A DNA stretch of 64,000 bases from VRUE01 sp033856195 (GTDB lineage: Bacteria > Actinomycetota > Thermoleophilia > Solirubrobacterales > 70-9): NCBI GenBank assembly GCA_033856195.1, contig JAWVFL010000067.1:88672-152671 (forward strand), given 5' to 3'. Numbering within the stretch: the stretch's first letter is position 1; each line of letters opens with the position of its first letter. Made by a program: the position numbers and the translations under genes. Of the stretch, positions 1-7,391 are shown one piece after another. The notes beneath the pieces are model-generated. The model was not told where the DNA came from, did not search any database, and saw nothing but the letters and a program-made list of their open reading frames with translations.

Positions 1-1
1 C

Positions 2-310
2 TACGGCCGCTCCAACGCGAACATGCGGGTCGAGCTCAACGGCACCGGTGCTCCCGGCGGCTGCGGCAGCCCGGACAAGGTGCTCGGCGACAACGAGGAC
101 CTCGAGGGCTCCGACGGCCCCGATGTGCTGATCGGCGACAACGGCGCCAACAGCCTCTTCGGCCACCTTGGCGCCGACACCTTCGTCGGCAAGGGCGGCA
201 ACGACTCGATCGAAGCGATCGACGGCCAGCGCGACAAGGCGATCGACTGCGGCGGTGGCGATGACGACGCCGCCAAGGATTCATCCGATCCGCAGCCGAA
301 CAGCTGCTGA
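2..310 (+). CDS. C-terminal end of an RTX-like calcium-binding repeat protein (partial)
   Basis: The reading frame is open from base 2, so the gene begins before the window. The visible ~102 residues are Gly/Asp/Asn-rich with degenerate RTX nonapeptides (GSDGPDVLIGDNGANSLFG, then GADTFVGKGGNDSI). This is the pattern of hemolysin-type Ca2+-binding beta-rolls found in secreted proteins. The tail holds two cysteines (IDCGGGDD and the final NSC) that could form a disulphide outside the cell. The catalytic or adhesive part, if any, lies upstream, so no specific function can be given. It converges on the Crp-type gene with a 15-base gap. Confidence 0.7.
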   Translation, partial: YGRSNANMRVELNGTGAPGGCGSPDKVLGDNEDLEGSDGPDVLIGDNGANSLFGHLGADTFVGKGGNDSIEAIDGQRDKAIDCGGGDDDAAKDSSDPQPNSC

Positions 311-325
311 GCGCCGGCTCGCTGC

Positions 326-1027
326 CTAAAAGATGTAGTTGCGCAGCTTCTCGGGCGCGAGCACGGTGACGCGGCCGCGGCCGGGGCGGACGACTCCCGC
401 CCGCTCGAGATCGGCGAGGAAGCGGCTGACGCTCTCGCGCGAGGTGCCGGCCAGCTGGGCCAGGTCAGCCTGGTTCATGCGGATCGTCAGCTCTCCTCCC
501 TCGCCCTCGCGAGGCGACTCCTCGGAGACCAGCTGGGAGAGCACGCCGGCGACGCGGCTGGGCACGGTCTGGAATGACTGGCGCGAGATCCGCTCGTTGG
601 CGGTGCGCAGGCGGCGCACCAGGGCCGCGATCAGCTTGACGGTGATCCCAGGATGACGAGCGAGCAGCGACCGCACCTCGCCGGCCGGCAGGGCCAGCAG
701 CTCACCGTCGCTGAGCGCTTCGACGCTGGCCGAGCGAACCTCGCCGTCGAGCATCGCCAGCTCGCCGAAGATGTCTCCGGCGCCGAGCGTCGCCAGCGTG
801 ATCGCCCGCCCGTCGGAGTGCTCGCGAGTAACCCGGAAGCTGCCGTCGCGAACGATGTAGCAGGCGTCGGAATGGTCGCCCTCGTGGAAGACACGGGTCC
901 CCGCCGGGAAGGAGCGGGCGACCGCAACTCGCGAGAAGCGCTCCAGCTCCGCCGCCTCGAGGTCGGAGAACAGCGGCACGCTGCGTAGCAGCTCGACCGG
1001 CCCCGACCCCTCCTCACGATCTGCCAT
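326..1027 (-). CDS. Crp/Fnr-family transcriptional regulator
   Basis: A 233-residue protein with the standard Crp layout. An N-terminal cyclic-nucleotide-binding beta-roll (about 12-130) carries a phosphate-binding cassette GELAML...RSAS at residues 88-101, including the Arg that usually contacts the cyclic phosphate. A dimerisation helix follows (about 131-160), then a C-terminal winged HTH (about 183-222) with ADLAQLAGTSRESVSRFL. There is no Fnr-type cysteine cluster, so oxygen sensing through Fe-S is unlikely. It probably binds cAMP or a related ligand. It is transcribed alone, 27 bases downstream of lhr on the same strand. Its targets are unknown. Confidence 0.85.
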   Translation of the reverse strand: MADREEGSGPVELLRSVPLFSDLEAAELERFSRVAVARSFPAGTRVFHEGDHSDACYIVRDGSFRVTREHSDGRAITLATLGAGDIFGELAMLDGEVRSASVEALSDGELLALPAGEVRSLLARHPGITVKLIAALVRRLRTANERISRQSFQTVPSRVAGVLSQLVSEESPREGEGGELTIRMNQADLAQLAGTSRESVSRFLADLERAGVVRPGRGRVTVLAPEKLRNYIF

Positions 1028-1054
1028 CCCGTCGATTATCGCGCTTGGCGACGC

Positions 1055-4000
1055 TCAGCGGGCGGCGAGGGTCAGCTTGCGGGGGCCGCGGCTGAAACCG
1101 GCGCCGAGCAGGAGGTCCTCCTGGCCGGAGCCGATTACGGGGTCGCCGTCGAACCGCTCGATCGCCAGTTTGGGCAGGCGGCCGTCGCTGACTGCTAGCG
1201 CGAGGGCCTGCACGGCGCTTGCCAGCTCCTCCTCGCTCATCTCGGCTAGCCGGAGGATGCCGCGGCCGCCGCGCTCGACGTAGAGCACGGGGGCGCCATC
1301 GCGCATCAGGAGATAGGCCCCGGGTGCGCGGGCCGGCCGGCGACGCTCGTTGGCCGCCGGTTTCGGCCACGGCAGCGAGGCTCCGTAGGGATTGGCCGGA
1401 TCAACGGCGGAGAGGAGCAGGAACGAGCCGTCCTCGAATGGCAGAGAGCGCAGTCGCTCGACCGCGCCGGGCAGGGCGAACTGAGCGCCACCGAGGCCCT
1501 CGACGAAGTAGCCGCGGCGAGCGGTGCCGAGCAACTCGAGGTTTCCGAGCTCGGCGTAGAGAGTGGAGAAGCCGCCGGGAATGCCCTCGGCCAGGACCGT
1601 CTCGCGGGTGACGATGCCGTAACGCTCCAGCATCAGCTCGGCCTGGGCGCGCAGGCGCGGGCCGGCGGCGGGAGCGTTCTCGAAGAGCGGCGCGGTCAAC
1701 GACCAGCGGCCCTGCACCGCGGCGCCGGCGGCCCTGCGGCGAGCAAAGCGACGGCCGCGCTGCTCGGGCGGGAGCGCCGCTCGCAAGCGCGGCGTACGCA
1801 GTGGCGAGAAGGCGTCGTTGCTCACTTCGCCGGACCAGGCGAGATCCCAGAGGGCGCCGTGCAGCTCCTCCGCCGGATGGTCGAGATCGGTCACCAGGTC
1901 GAGCCAGAAGGCGGGGCCGGCGGCCAGGCGCTCGCGGATCGCCTCGTGGACCTCTCCCTCCGGCTTCTCCAACTTCACGTTGGTCGGCGGTGGGCCCGCG
2001 AGACGGACGTCGTCGCGGAAGTAGAGGGCGACGCGACCGTCACTGCGGCCACGAGCGCCGGCGCCGATCCAAACGACTTCGCCGCTGGTGCAGAGCTCGT
2101 CGAGCCAGGTGGGCGAGTAGGCGCCGAGGCGGCGCGGCAACACATCGGCCTCCCAGACTTTCGGCGTGAGGACGATGCCCTGCAGCGGCACCAGCGCCTC
2201 GCGCAGGCGGTCGGGGCCGGCGCCGGCCGCGCGATGGGCATCGACGTTCTGCCAGCTCGGCAGGAAACGGGCAAAGCGGTCGCGGCCAGCCGGCTCGACC
2301 TCGCGCCGCAGGTGGGCCAGGCTGGAGCGCCGCACGCGGCGCAGCACGTCGGCGTCGCACCACTCCCGCTCGCTGCCACCAGGCAGCAGCTCGCCGCGAA
2401 CGAGCACGCCGGAGCGCTCCAGCTCGCGAAGGGCGGGGGTCGGATCGACTCCGTAGCGCGATGCCAGTTGCACGGTCGGGAACGGGCCGTGGGTGCGGGC
2501 GTAGCGGCGCACCAGGGTGACGAGCGGGTTCGGGTGCTCTTCGAGGAAGCTCTCCGGCAAGCCGGCCGGAGGCGGCACTCCCAGCGCGTCGCGAAAGACG
2601 CCGGCATCCTCGGCTGCGATGTAGCGCTCCTCGCCGTTGATGCGCACCAGCGCGGCGCGGCGCTCGTCGACCAGCTTCTCCAGCATCGATGCGGCCGAGT
2701 AGCCCTCGGCGACGCGTTCCTCGCACTCGGTGGCAGTCAGATCGCCGACGTTGCGCAGTACCTGCTGCAGGGCGTCGCGATCGCCTGCCCGTCCCGCCTC
2801 GGTGCGGTGCTGGAGCTGGGCCTCTACCTCCTCCAGCGCCTCCGGATCGATCAGCTCGCGCAGCTCCTCCTGGCCGAGCAGCTCACGCAGGAGATCACGG
2901 TCGAGCGCCAACGCCGCCGCGCGCCGCTCGGCGTTCGGGGTGTCCCCCTCATACATGTAGGTGGCGACGTAGTCGAAGAGCAGCGAGGAGGCGAAGGGCG
3001 AAGCGGTCGGCGTCTCGACCTCGACCAGGCTGATGCGGCGCGAGTGCAGGTCGCGCAGCAGCTCGGCGAGGGACGGTAGGTCGAGTACGTCGCGCAGCAC
3101 CTCGCGGTATGTCTCCAGCACGACCGGGAAGCGGGGGAAGTCACGCGCCACCTCGAGCAGGCTCTGCGACTTCAGCCGCTGCTGCCAGAGCGGCGTTCGC
3201 TTGCCCGGATAGGCACGGGGAAGGAGCAGCGAGCGGGCGGCGTTCTCGCGGAAGTGGGAGCCGAAGAGCGCGGAGCCGGCAAGCTCGCCGACGACGAGGT
3301 CCTCGATCTCGTCGGGCTCGATCAGGACGAGGTCGGCCGGCGGCGGCTCGTCGGCATCGGGGAGGTGGATGACGATGCCGTCGTCGGACCAGATCGCGTC
3401 GGCCTCGAGGTCGCGCTCGGCGCGGATCTTGGCCGCGAGCGCCAGGCCCCAGGCGGCGTGTACACGGCCGCCGTAGGGAGAGAGGATGCAGAGGCGCCAA
3501 TCGCCGATCTCGTCGCGGAAGCGCTCGACCACGATCGTCTCGTCGGAAGGGACAACACGTGTCGCGGTTTGCTGCTCGCGCAGGTAGGCGACCAGGTTCT
3601 CGGCGGCACGGCGGTCGAGGTCGTACTCGGCCGCCAGCTCCTTGGGCTCGCGCGAGACCGCCTCGCGGGCGAAGGCGCCGATCGCCTTGCCCAGCTCGGC
3701 GGGGCGACCGATTCCGTCTCCCTTCCAGAAGGGAACGGCGCCTGGGACACCGGGTGCCGGGGTGACGATGACGCGGTCGCGGGTGATCTCCTCGATGCGC
3801 CAGGTGGTGGCACCGAGCAGGAAAGTCTGGCCCGGGCGGGCCTCATAGACCATCTCCTCGTCGAGCTCGCCGACTCGGCGGCCGTCGGGCAGGTGAACGC
3901 CGTAGAGGCCGCGGTCGGGGATCGTGCCGGCGTTGGTGACGACAAGCGAGCGGGCGCCTTTGCGGCCGTGCATTGTCCCGGCGGTGCGGTCCCAGACGAT

Positions 4001-5617
4001 GCGCGGGCGCAGCTCGGCGAAGCGATCGGAGGGATAGCGGCCGTCGAGCATGTCGAGGACGTTCTCCAGCTGCTCACGCGATAGCTCGTGGAAGGGCTGC
4101 GAGGCGGTGACGAGGCGCTCGACCTCGTCGATCTCCCACTCGTCGAGGGCGGCCATCGCGACGAGCTGCTGGGCGAGCACGTCGAGTGGATTCTGCGGGA
4201 TAACCGTCTCCTCGATCGCCCCTTCGCGCATGCGCTTGGCGACGACGGTGCACTCGAGCAGATCGGCGCGGAACTTGGGGAAGATCCGTCCCCGGGACAC
4301 CTCCCCCAACGAGTGCCCGGCCCGGCCCACGCGCTGCAAGCCCCGACTCACCGACTTCGGCGACTCGACCTGAATCACTAGGTCGACGGCGCCCATGTCG
4401 ATACCCAGCTCCAGCGACGAGGTCGCGACCAAGCACGGCAACTGCCCCGACTTGAGCAGCTCCTCGACCACGGTGCGCTCCTCATGGCTGAGGGAGCCGT
4501 GATGGGCCCGAGCGATCTCGAGGGGAGCGGATGGGTCTGATCCGTCGGGCTCGCTATCGCGAGGAGTTCCCGCCGGACCAGACCCATCCGCTCCCGCGTG
4601 CTCAGTTGCAGGCAGCTCCTGCTCTCCTTCCCCGTTCGCGAGCTCGTTCAGGCGCTTGGCGAGGCGCTCGGCGGCTCGGCGGTTGTTGACGAAGATGATC
4701 GTCGAAGTGTGTTCCTTGACCAGCTTCAAAAGCTCCGGGTAGATCGCGGGCCAGATCGATCGCACATGAGCTAGGGGCTCTCCATCCGCTGGAACCCCGT
4801 CCTCGTTCGGGAAGGCAGGAGCTCCGGGTTCCGCCATGTCCTCCACCGGCACGACGATCTCCAGATCAAGCTCCTTAGCAATACCGGCATCAACGATCTT
4901 GCACTCGCGCTTTGGGCCAACCAGAAACTGAGCAATCCGCTCCAACGGCCGCTGGGTTGCGGAGAGCCCGATCCGCTGGACCCGGGACCTGGGGGAGGGG
5001 TCTCCAGAGCCTCCCCGCTGTTGCTCTGGAGACCCCTCCCCCAGGTCCCCCACCAACCACTCGAGCCTCTCCAAGCTCAATGCGAGGTGGGAACCCCGCT
5101 TCGATTGGGCCACAGCATGAATCTCATCGACGATGATCGCCTCTGTAGTGGCAAAGATCTCGCGGACCCCGGAAGAGAGCATCAGGTAGAGCGACTCGGG
5201 GGTGGTGATGAGGATGTCGGGCGGTTTTTTCTGCATCGCCCGGCGCTCTTTTTGCGGTGTGTCCCCAGTACGAAGGCCGACCGAGATGTCGGCGCCGATC
5301 CCTCGCAACGGCGCGCGCAGGTTGCGCTCGATGTCGTAGGAGAGCGCCTTCAGCGGGGAGACGTAGACGAGGCGGACGCCGTTGCCGCGATTGGTCTCTC
5401 GCGAGAGCTTGTCAATGCCCCAGAGGAAGCTGGCAAGCGTCTTGCCCGAGCCCGTGGGGGCGCAGATCAGCGCGTTGGCACCACTGGAGATCGCCTCCCA
5501 GCCGCCAACCTGGGCTGGGGTCGGTCCCTCGAAGGATGACTCGAACCAGCGCCTGACGGCAGGGCTGAACGGCGTCAGCGGATCAGATCCCGCGCTCTTC
5601 TTCGCATCGGCGGCCAA
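1055..5617 (-). CDS. lhr: Large ATP-dependent helicase Lhr
   Basis: A 1520-residue superfamily 2 helicase, the length of actinobacterial Lhr. Visible motifs are Walker A APTGSGKT (53-60), DEIH (164-167), SAT (219-221) and the motif VI signature QRVGRAGHS in the second RecA domain. The Lhr-specific winged-helix and beta-barrel region and a long Lhr C-terminal region follow. Lhr translocates 3'-5' on single-stranded DNA and unwinds RNA:DNA hybrids, with a role in DNA repair in mycobacteria. Two low-complexity Gly/Ser/Pro/Asp insertions (about residues 190-212 and 342-365) are encoded by long palindromes (see the repeats). Both fall in surface loops next to conserved motifs. The start at 5617 puts Walker A at the expected distance. 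Confidence 0.93.
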   Translation of the reverse strand: MAADAKKSAGSDPLTPFSPAVRRWFESSFEGPTPAQVGGWEAISSGANALICAPTGSGKTLASFLWGIDKLSRETNRGNGVRLVYVSPLKALSYDIERNLRAPLRGIGADISVGLRTGDTPQKERRAMQKKPPDILITTPESLYLMLSSGVREIFATTEAIIVDEIHAVAQSKRGSHLALSLERLEWLVGDLGEGSPEQQRGGSGDPSPRSRVQRIGLSATQRPLERIAQFLVGPKRECKIVDAGIAKELDLEIVVPVEDMAEPGAPAFPNEDGVPADGEPLAHVRSIWPAIYPELLKLVKEHTSTIIFVNNRRAAERLAKRLNELANGEGEQELPATEHAGADGSGPAGTPRDSEPDGSDPSAPLEIARAHHGSLSHEERTVVEELLKSGQLPCLVATSSLELGIDMGAVDLVIQVESPKSVSRGLQRVGRAGHSLGEVSRGRIFPKFRADLLECTVVAKRMREGAIEETVIPQNPLDVLAQQLVAMAALDEWEIDEVERLVTASQPFHELSREQLENVLDMLDGRYPSDRFAELRPRIVWDRTAGTMHGRKGARSLVVTNAGTIPDRGLYGVHLPDGRRVGELDEEMVYEARPGQTFLLGATTWRIEEITRDRVIVTPAPGVPGAVPFWKGDGIGRPAELGKAIGAFAREAVSREPKELAAEYDLDRRAAENLVAYLREQQTATRVVPSDETIVVERFRDEIGDWRLCILSPYGGRVHAAWGLALAAKIRAERDLEADAIWSDDGIVIHLPDADEPPPADLVLIEPDEIEDLVVGELAGSALFGSHFRENAARSLLLPRAYPGKRTPLWQQRLKSQSLLEVARDFPRFPVVLETYREVLRDVLDLPSLAELLRDLHSRRISLVEVETPTASPFASSLLFDYVATYMYEGDTPNAERRAAALALDRDLLRELLGQEELRELIDPEALEEVEAQLQHRTEAGRAGDRDALQQVLRNVGDLTATECEERVAEGYSAASMLEKLVDERRAALVRINGEERYIAAEDAGVFRDALGVPPPAGLPESFLEEHPNPLVTLVRRYARTHGPFPTVQLASRYGVDPTPALRELERSGVLVRGELLPGGSEREWCDADVLRRVRRSSLAHLRREVEPAGRDRFARFLPSWQNVDAHRAAGAGPDRLREALVPLQGIVLTPKVWEADVLPRRLGAYSPTWLDELCTSGEVVWIGAGARGRSDGRVALYFRDDVRLAGPPPTNVKLEKPEGEVHEAIRERLAAGPAFWLDLVTDLDHPAEELHGALWDLAWSGEVSNDAFSPLRTPRLRAALPPEQRGRRFARRRAAGAAVQGRWSLTAPLFENAPAAGPRLRAQAELMLERYGIVTRETVLAEGIPGGFSTLYAELGNLELLGTARRGYFVEGLGGAQFALPGAVERLRSLPFEDGSFLLLSAVDPANPYGASLPWPKPAANERRRPARAPGAYLLMRDGAPVLYVERGGRGILRLAEMSEEELASAVQALALAVSDGRLPKLAIERFDGDPVIGSGQEDLLLGAGFSRGPRKLTLAAR
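4523..4595. repeat. 17-bp inverted repeat inside lhr (hairpin 2)
   Basis: Arms 4523-4539 and 4579-4595 are perfect 17-bp reverse complements. The 39-base interior adds a second imperfect stem (TCCGTCGGG against CCCGCCGGA, one mismatch). It encodes the acidic/Pro-rich linker at about residues 342-365, just before the conserved IARAHHGSLS segment. Both lhr palindromes share a GGGGAG...GGGTCT core, which suggests one element family. Confidence 0.85.
4984..5049. repeat. Perfect 26-bp inverted repeat inside lhr (hairpin 1)
   Basis: Arms 4984-5009 and 5024-5049 are perfect reverse complements (26 bp) around a 14-base loop. The arms are almost pure GC. The element lies in frame and encodes lhr residues about 190-212, a Gly/Ser/Pro-rich stretch between the LERLEWL helix and the QRIGLSATQ strand carrying motif III. 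It looks like a mobile palindromic unit tolerated in a loop. Confidence 0.9.
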
Positions 5618-5655
5618 CCCACTGATCTTACGCGGCCGCTATCGCGGAGCGCAGA

Positions 5656-6807
5656 TCAGCCGGGACTGCCGCCGGCGAACTTGACGTAGGCGAACCAGGA
5701 CTTCTTCGGTGTGAAGCCTTCGCCGAAGAGACCGGTGCCGTCGCAGAAGTTGCAGATGCCGGGTTGATCGTCCACCGAGAACCAGTAGATCTGTTTCAGA
5801 TGCCATCTGACCTGGTTGCGCTTAAACAGATTGAAGGCGCCTTTCAGCTGGGTGGCCTGGCCCATTGGGCCCTTAGCGAAGCCGTCATGCCCCGCTCGCG
5901 GCTGCGAGCTCCAGCCGATCTCGGTGATCCAAAGCCCCTTGCCGGCATCGTGATTGCCGGCAAGGACCGCCCGGAACTCCTCGATGTCGGGAGTGAGCTG
6001 GCGATAGTCGGTCGTGTACGGATGCAGAGCGACACCGCTGAATTTGCTCTTGATCCCGGGCGTCGAGCTATACATCCGGTCGAGGAAGTCCGTGGCAAAG
6101 AAGGCCTGGGCCGGCTTCCTTTTGAATTCGGCCTCGCGCGGGCGAGCGAACATGCCGCCGAGAATCAGCTTGGCGCCCGGGTCGAGGCTCTTGATCGCCG
6201 TGTAGGAGACGTTGACGAGCTTGCCGTAATCGGACGGGCTGGGCCGCACGACGAAGTACTTGAAGTTCTCCTCGTTCCAGATCTGCCAGGTCCGGACCGG
6301 AGTTTCCAGCAGAGCTGGATTAGCCGCCCAGAAGGCGCCCCCGGGGCCATAGCGCGCCACGACCAGCTTGAGGAAGTTGGCCCACGCGGTGCGTTGACCG
6401 GCGGTCTTGACCGGCAATGTCTTCGGCGCCTTCGACTGACCACCCGAGTTAGGGACCACGGCCGACGTGACCGCCCAGGAGGGAGCGTCGTAGACGAAGG
6501 GCAGCACCTTGATCCCCGCAGCCGTCGCGCCGGCAATGAGCTGGTCGGGAGCGGTGAAGTGGGCTTCGGCGGCGCTCGCCGGCTGGGCCGCAGCCCAAGA
6601 GATCGGGATCCGCACGCTGTCGACGCCGCCGGTGCGCAGGCGCTGGAACTGTTCGACGCTCGGTACCGCCTGCGGCGAGACACCCCAAAAGTCGCCGGGA
6701 ACAGCGCCTGCCGCTGGGGCAAGCGCTCCCAGCCCCGCAACGGAGACCACAATCGCGGCCACCCACGCACGCACTCGCCCCAATGGGCGCTCCCGCTCGT
6801 TGGCCAT
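5656..6807 (-). CDS. Secreted PslG-like glycoside hydrolase (cluster-flanking copy 1)
   Basis: A 383-residue protein with an N-terminal signal peptide (hydrophobic core about 14-34, cleavage near AGAVPG). It continues as a (beta/alpha)8 glycosidase of clan GH-A in the style of Pseudomonas PslG/GH39. The acid/base is E179 in QIWNEENF and the likely nucleophile is E296 in WITEIGWSS. The HPY motif at about 262-264 matches the same fold. PslG enzymes are endo-acting and trim exopolysaccharide during biosynthesis. It sits 2 bases after a small membrane-anchored protein gene on the same strand, directly beside the O-antigen ligase-like gene. A second copy lies at the far end of the polysaccharide cluster (31226-32341). 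Confidence 0.85.
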   Translation of the reverse strand: MANERERPLGRVRAWVAAIVVSVAGLGALAPAAGAVPGDFWGVSPQAVPSVEQFQRLRTGGVDSVRIPISWAAAQPASAAEAHFTAPDQLIAGATAAGIKVLPFVYDAPSWAVTSAVVPNSGGQSKAPKTLPVKTAGQRTAWANFLKLVVARYGPGGAFWAANPALLETPVRTWQIWNEENFKYFVVRPSPSDYGKLVNVSYTAIKSLDPGAKLILGGMFARPREAEFKRKPAQAFFATDFLDRMYSSTPGIKSKFSGVALHPYTTDYRQLTPDIEEFRAVLAGNHDAGKGLWITEIGWSSQPRAGHDGFAKGPMGQATQLKGAFNLFKRNQVRWHLKQIYWFSVDDQPGICNFCDGTGLFGEGFTPKKSWFAYVKFAGGSPG

Positions 6808-6809
6808 GG

Positions 6810-7391
6810 TCAGTTTGCCTCGGGGGAGGCAGTTGCAGTCGATCCGCGACCCTGACGGCGCTGCCTGATCATGACCACAGCCACCGAGATGGCGGCGAGA
6901 GCGGCAATCGCGATCAGGATCGGGACCAGCGGCGAAGAGCCGCCGCCATCGCTCGTCTGCGACGTGGGCGTGCCGGAAGCGGTCTGGCCGCCGGGATGCA
7001 CACCCTTGTTTGCCCCGCCGTTGGCGCTGCCGCCTGGGCTACTCTGCCCCGTGCCACCGTCGTGGCCCGCTGCCACGCCACTTACCTTCGATGAATCGCC
7101 TTCTTCAGAACCATCGCCTTCCTTCGACGCTTCCGAGTCCTTCCGGCTGGACGGCACCGTTCCGCCACCGTTTCCGGTCTTTGAGGCCTTTGCCGGGTTT
7201 TGGGGGTGCGTGGGAGTGTTCTTGCCTTTAGGAAGTTCGGGAAGCGAGTCGTCGTACTGGACGCCACTGGAGCTTTCGGCGTGAGCGAGCACAGGGAAGC
7301 AAGCCAATGCCAGCAGAGCAATCACTGACATCAACGCGAAAGCAGGTCGGCCCAAGTTCGGGACCAAGCGATGGCGCTTCCCGGCATTCAT
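6810..7391 (-). CDS. Secreted, C-terminally membrane-anchored low-complexity protein
   Basis: A 193-residue protein. It has a signal peptide (MNAGKRHRL, then a hydrophobic stretch ending VLAHA), a long Gly/Ser/Thr/Lys/Glu-rich disordered region, one transmembrane helix near the C-terminus (LVPILIAIAALAAISVAVVMI) and a short basic tail. This is the layout of a cell-surface stalk or cell-wall-spanning linker. No enzyme motif is present. The start at 7391 gives a normal signal peptide. The open frame extends further upstream but that part reads as non-coding composition. It overlaps the divergent ligase start by 85 bp and is probably co-transcribed with the PslG-like gene 2 bases downstream. Confidence 0.75.
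   Translation of the reverse strand: MNAGKRHRLVPNLGRPAFALMSVIALLALACFPVLAHAESSSGVQYDDSLPELPKGKNTPTHPQNPAKASKTGNGGGTVPSSRKDSEASKEGDGSEEGDSSKVSGVAAGHDGGTGQSSPGGSANGGANKGVHPGGQTASGTPTSQTSDGGGSSPLVPILIAIAALAAISVAVVMIRQRRQGRGSTATASPEAN

Noticed and set aside
1859..3079. A 406-residue open frame antisense to lhr
   Set aside because: It is a high-GC shadow of a clearly conserved helicase gene and has no recognisable domain.
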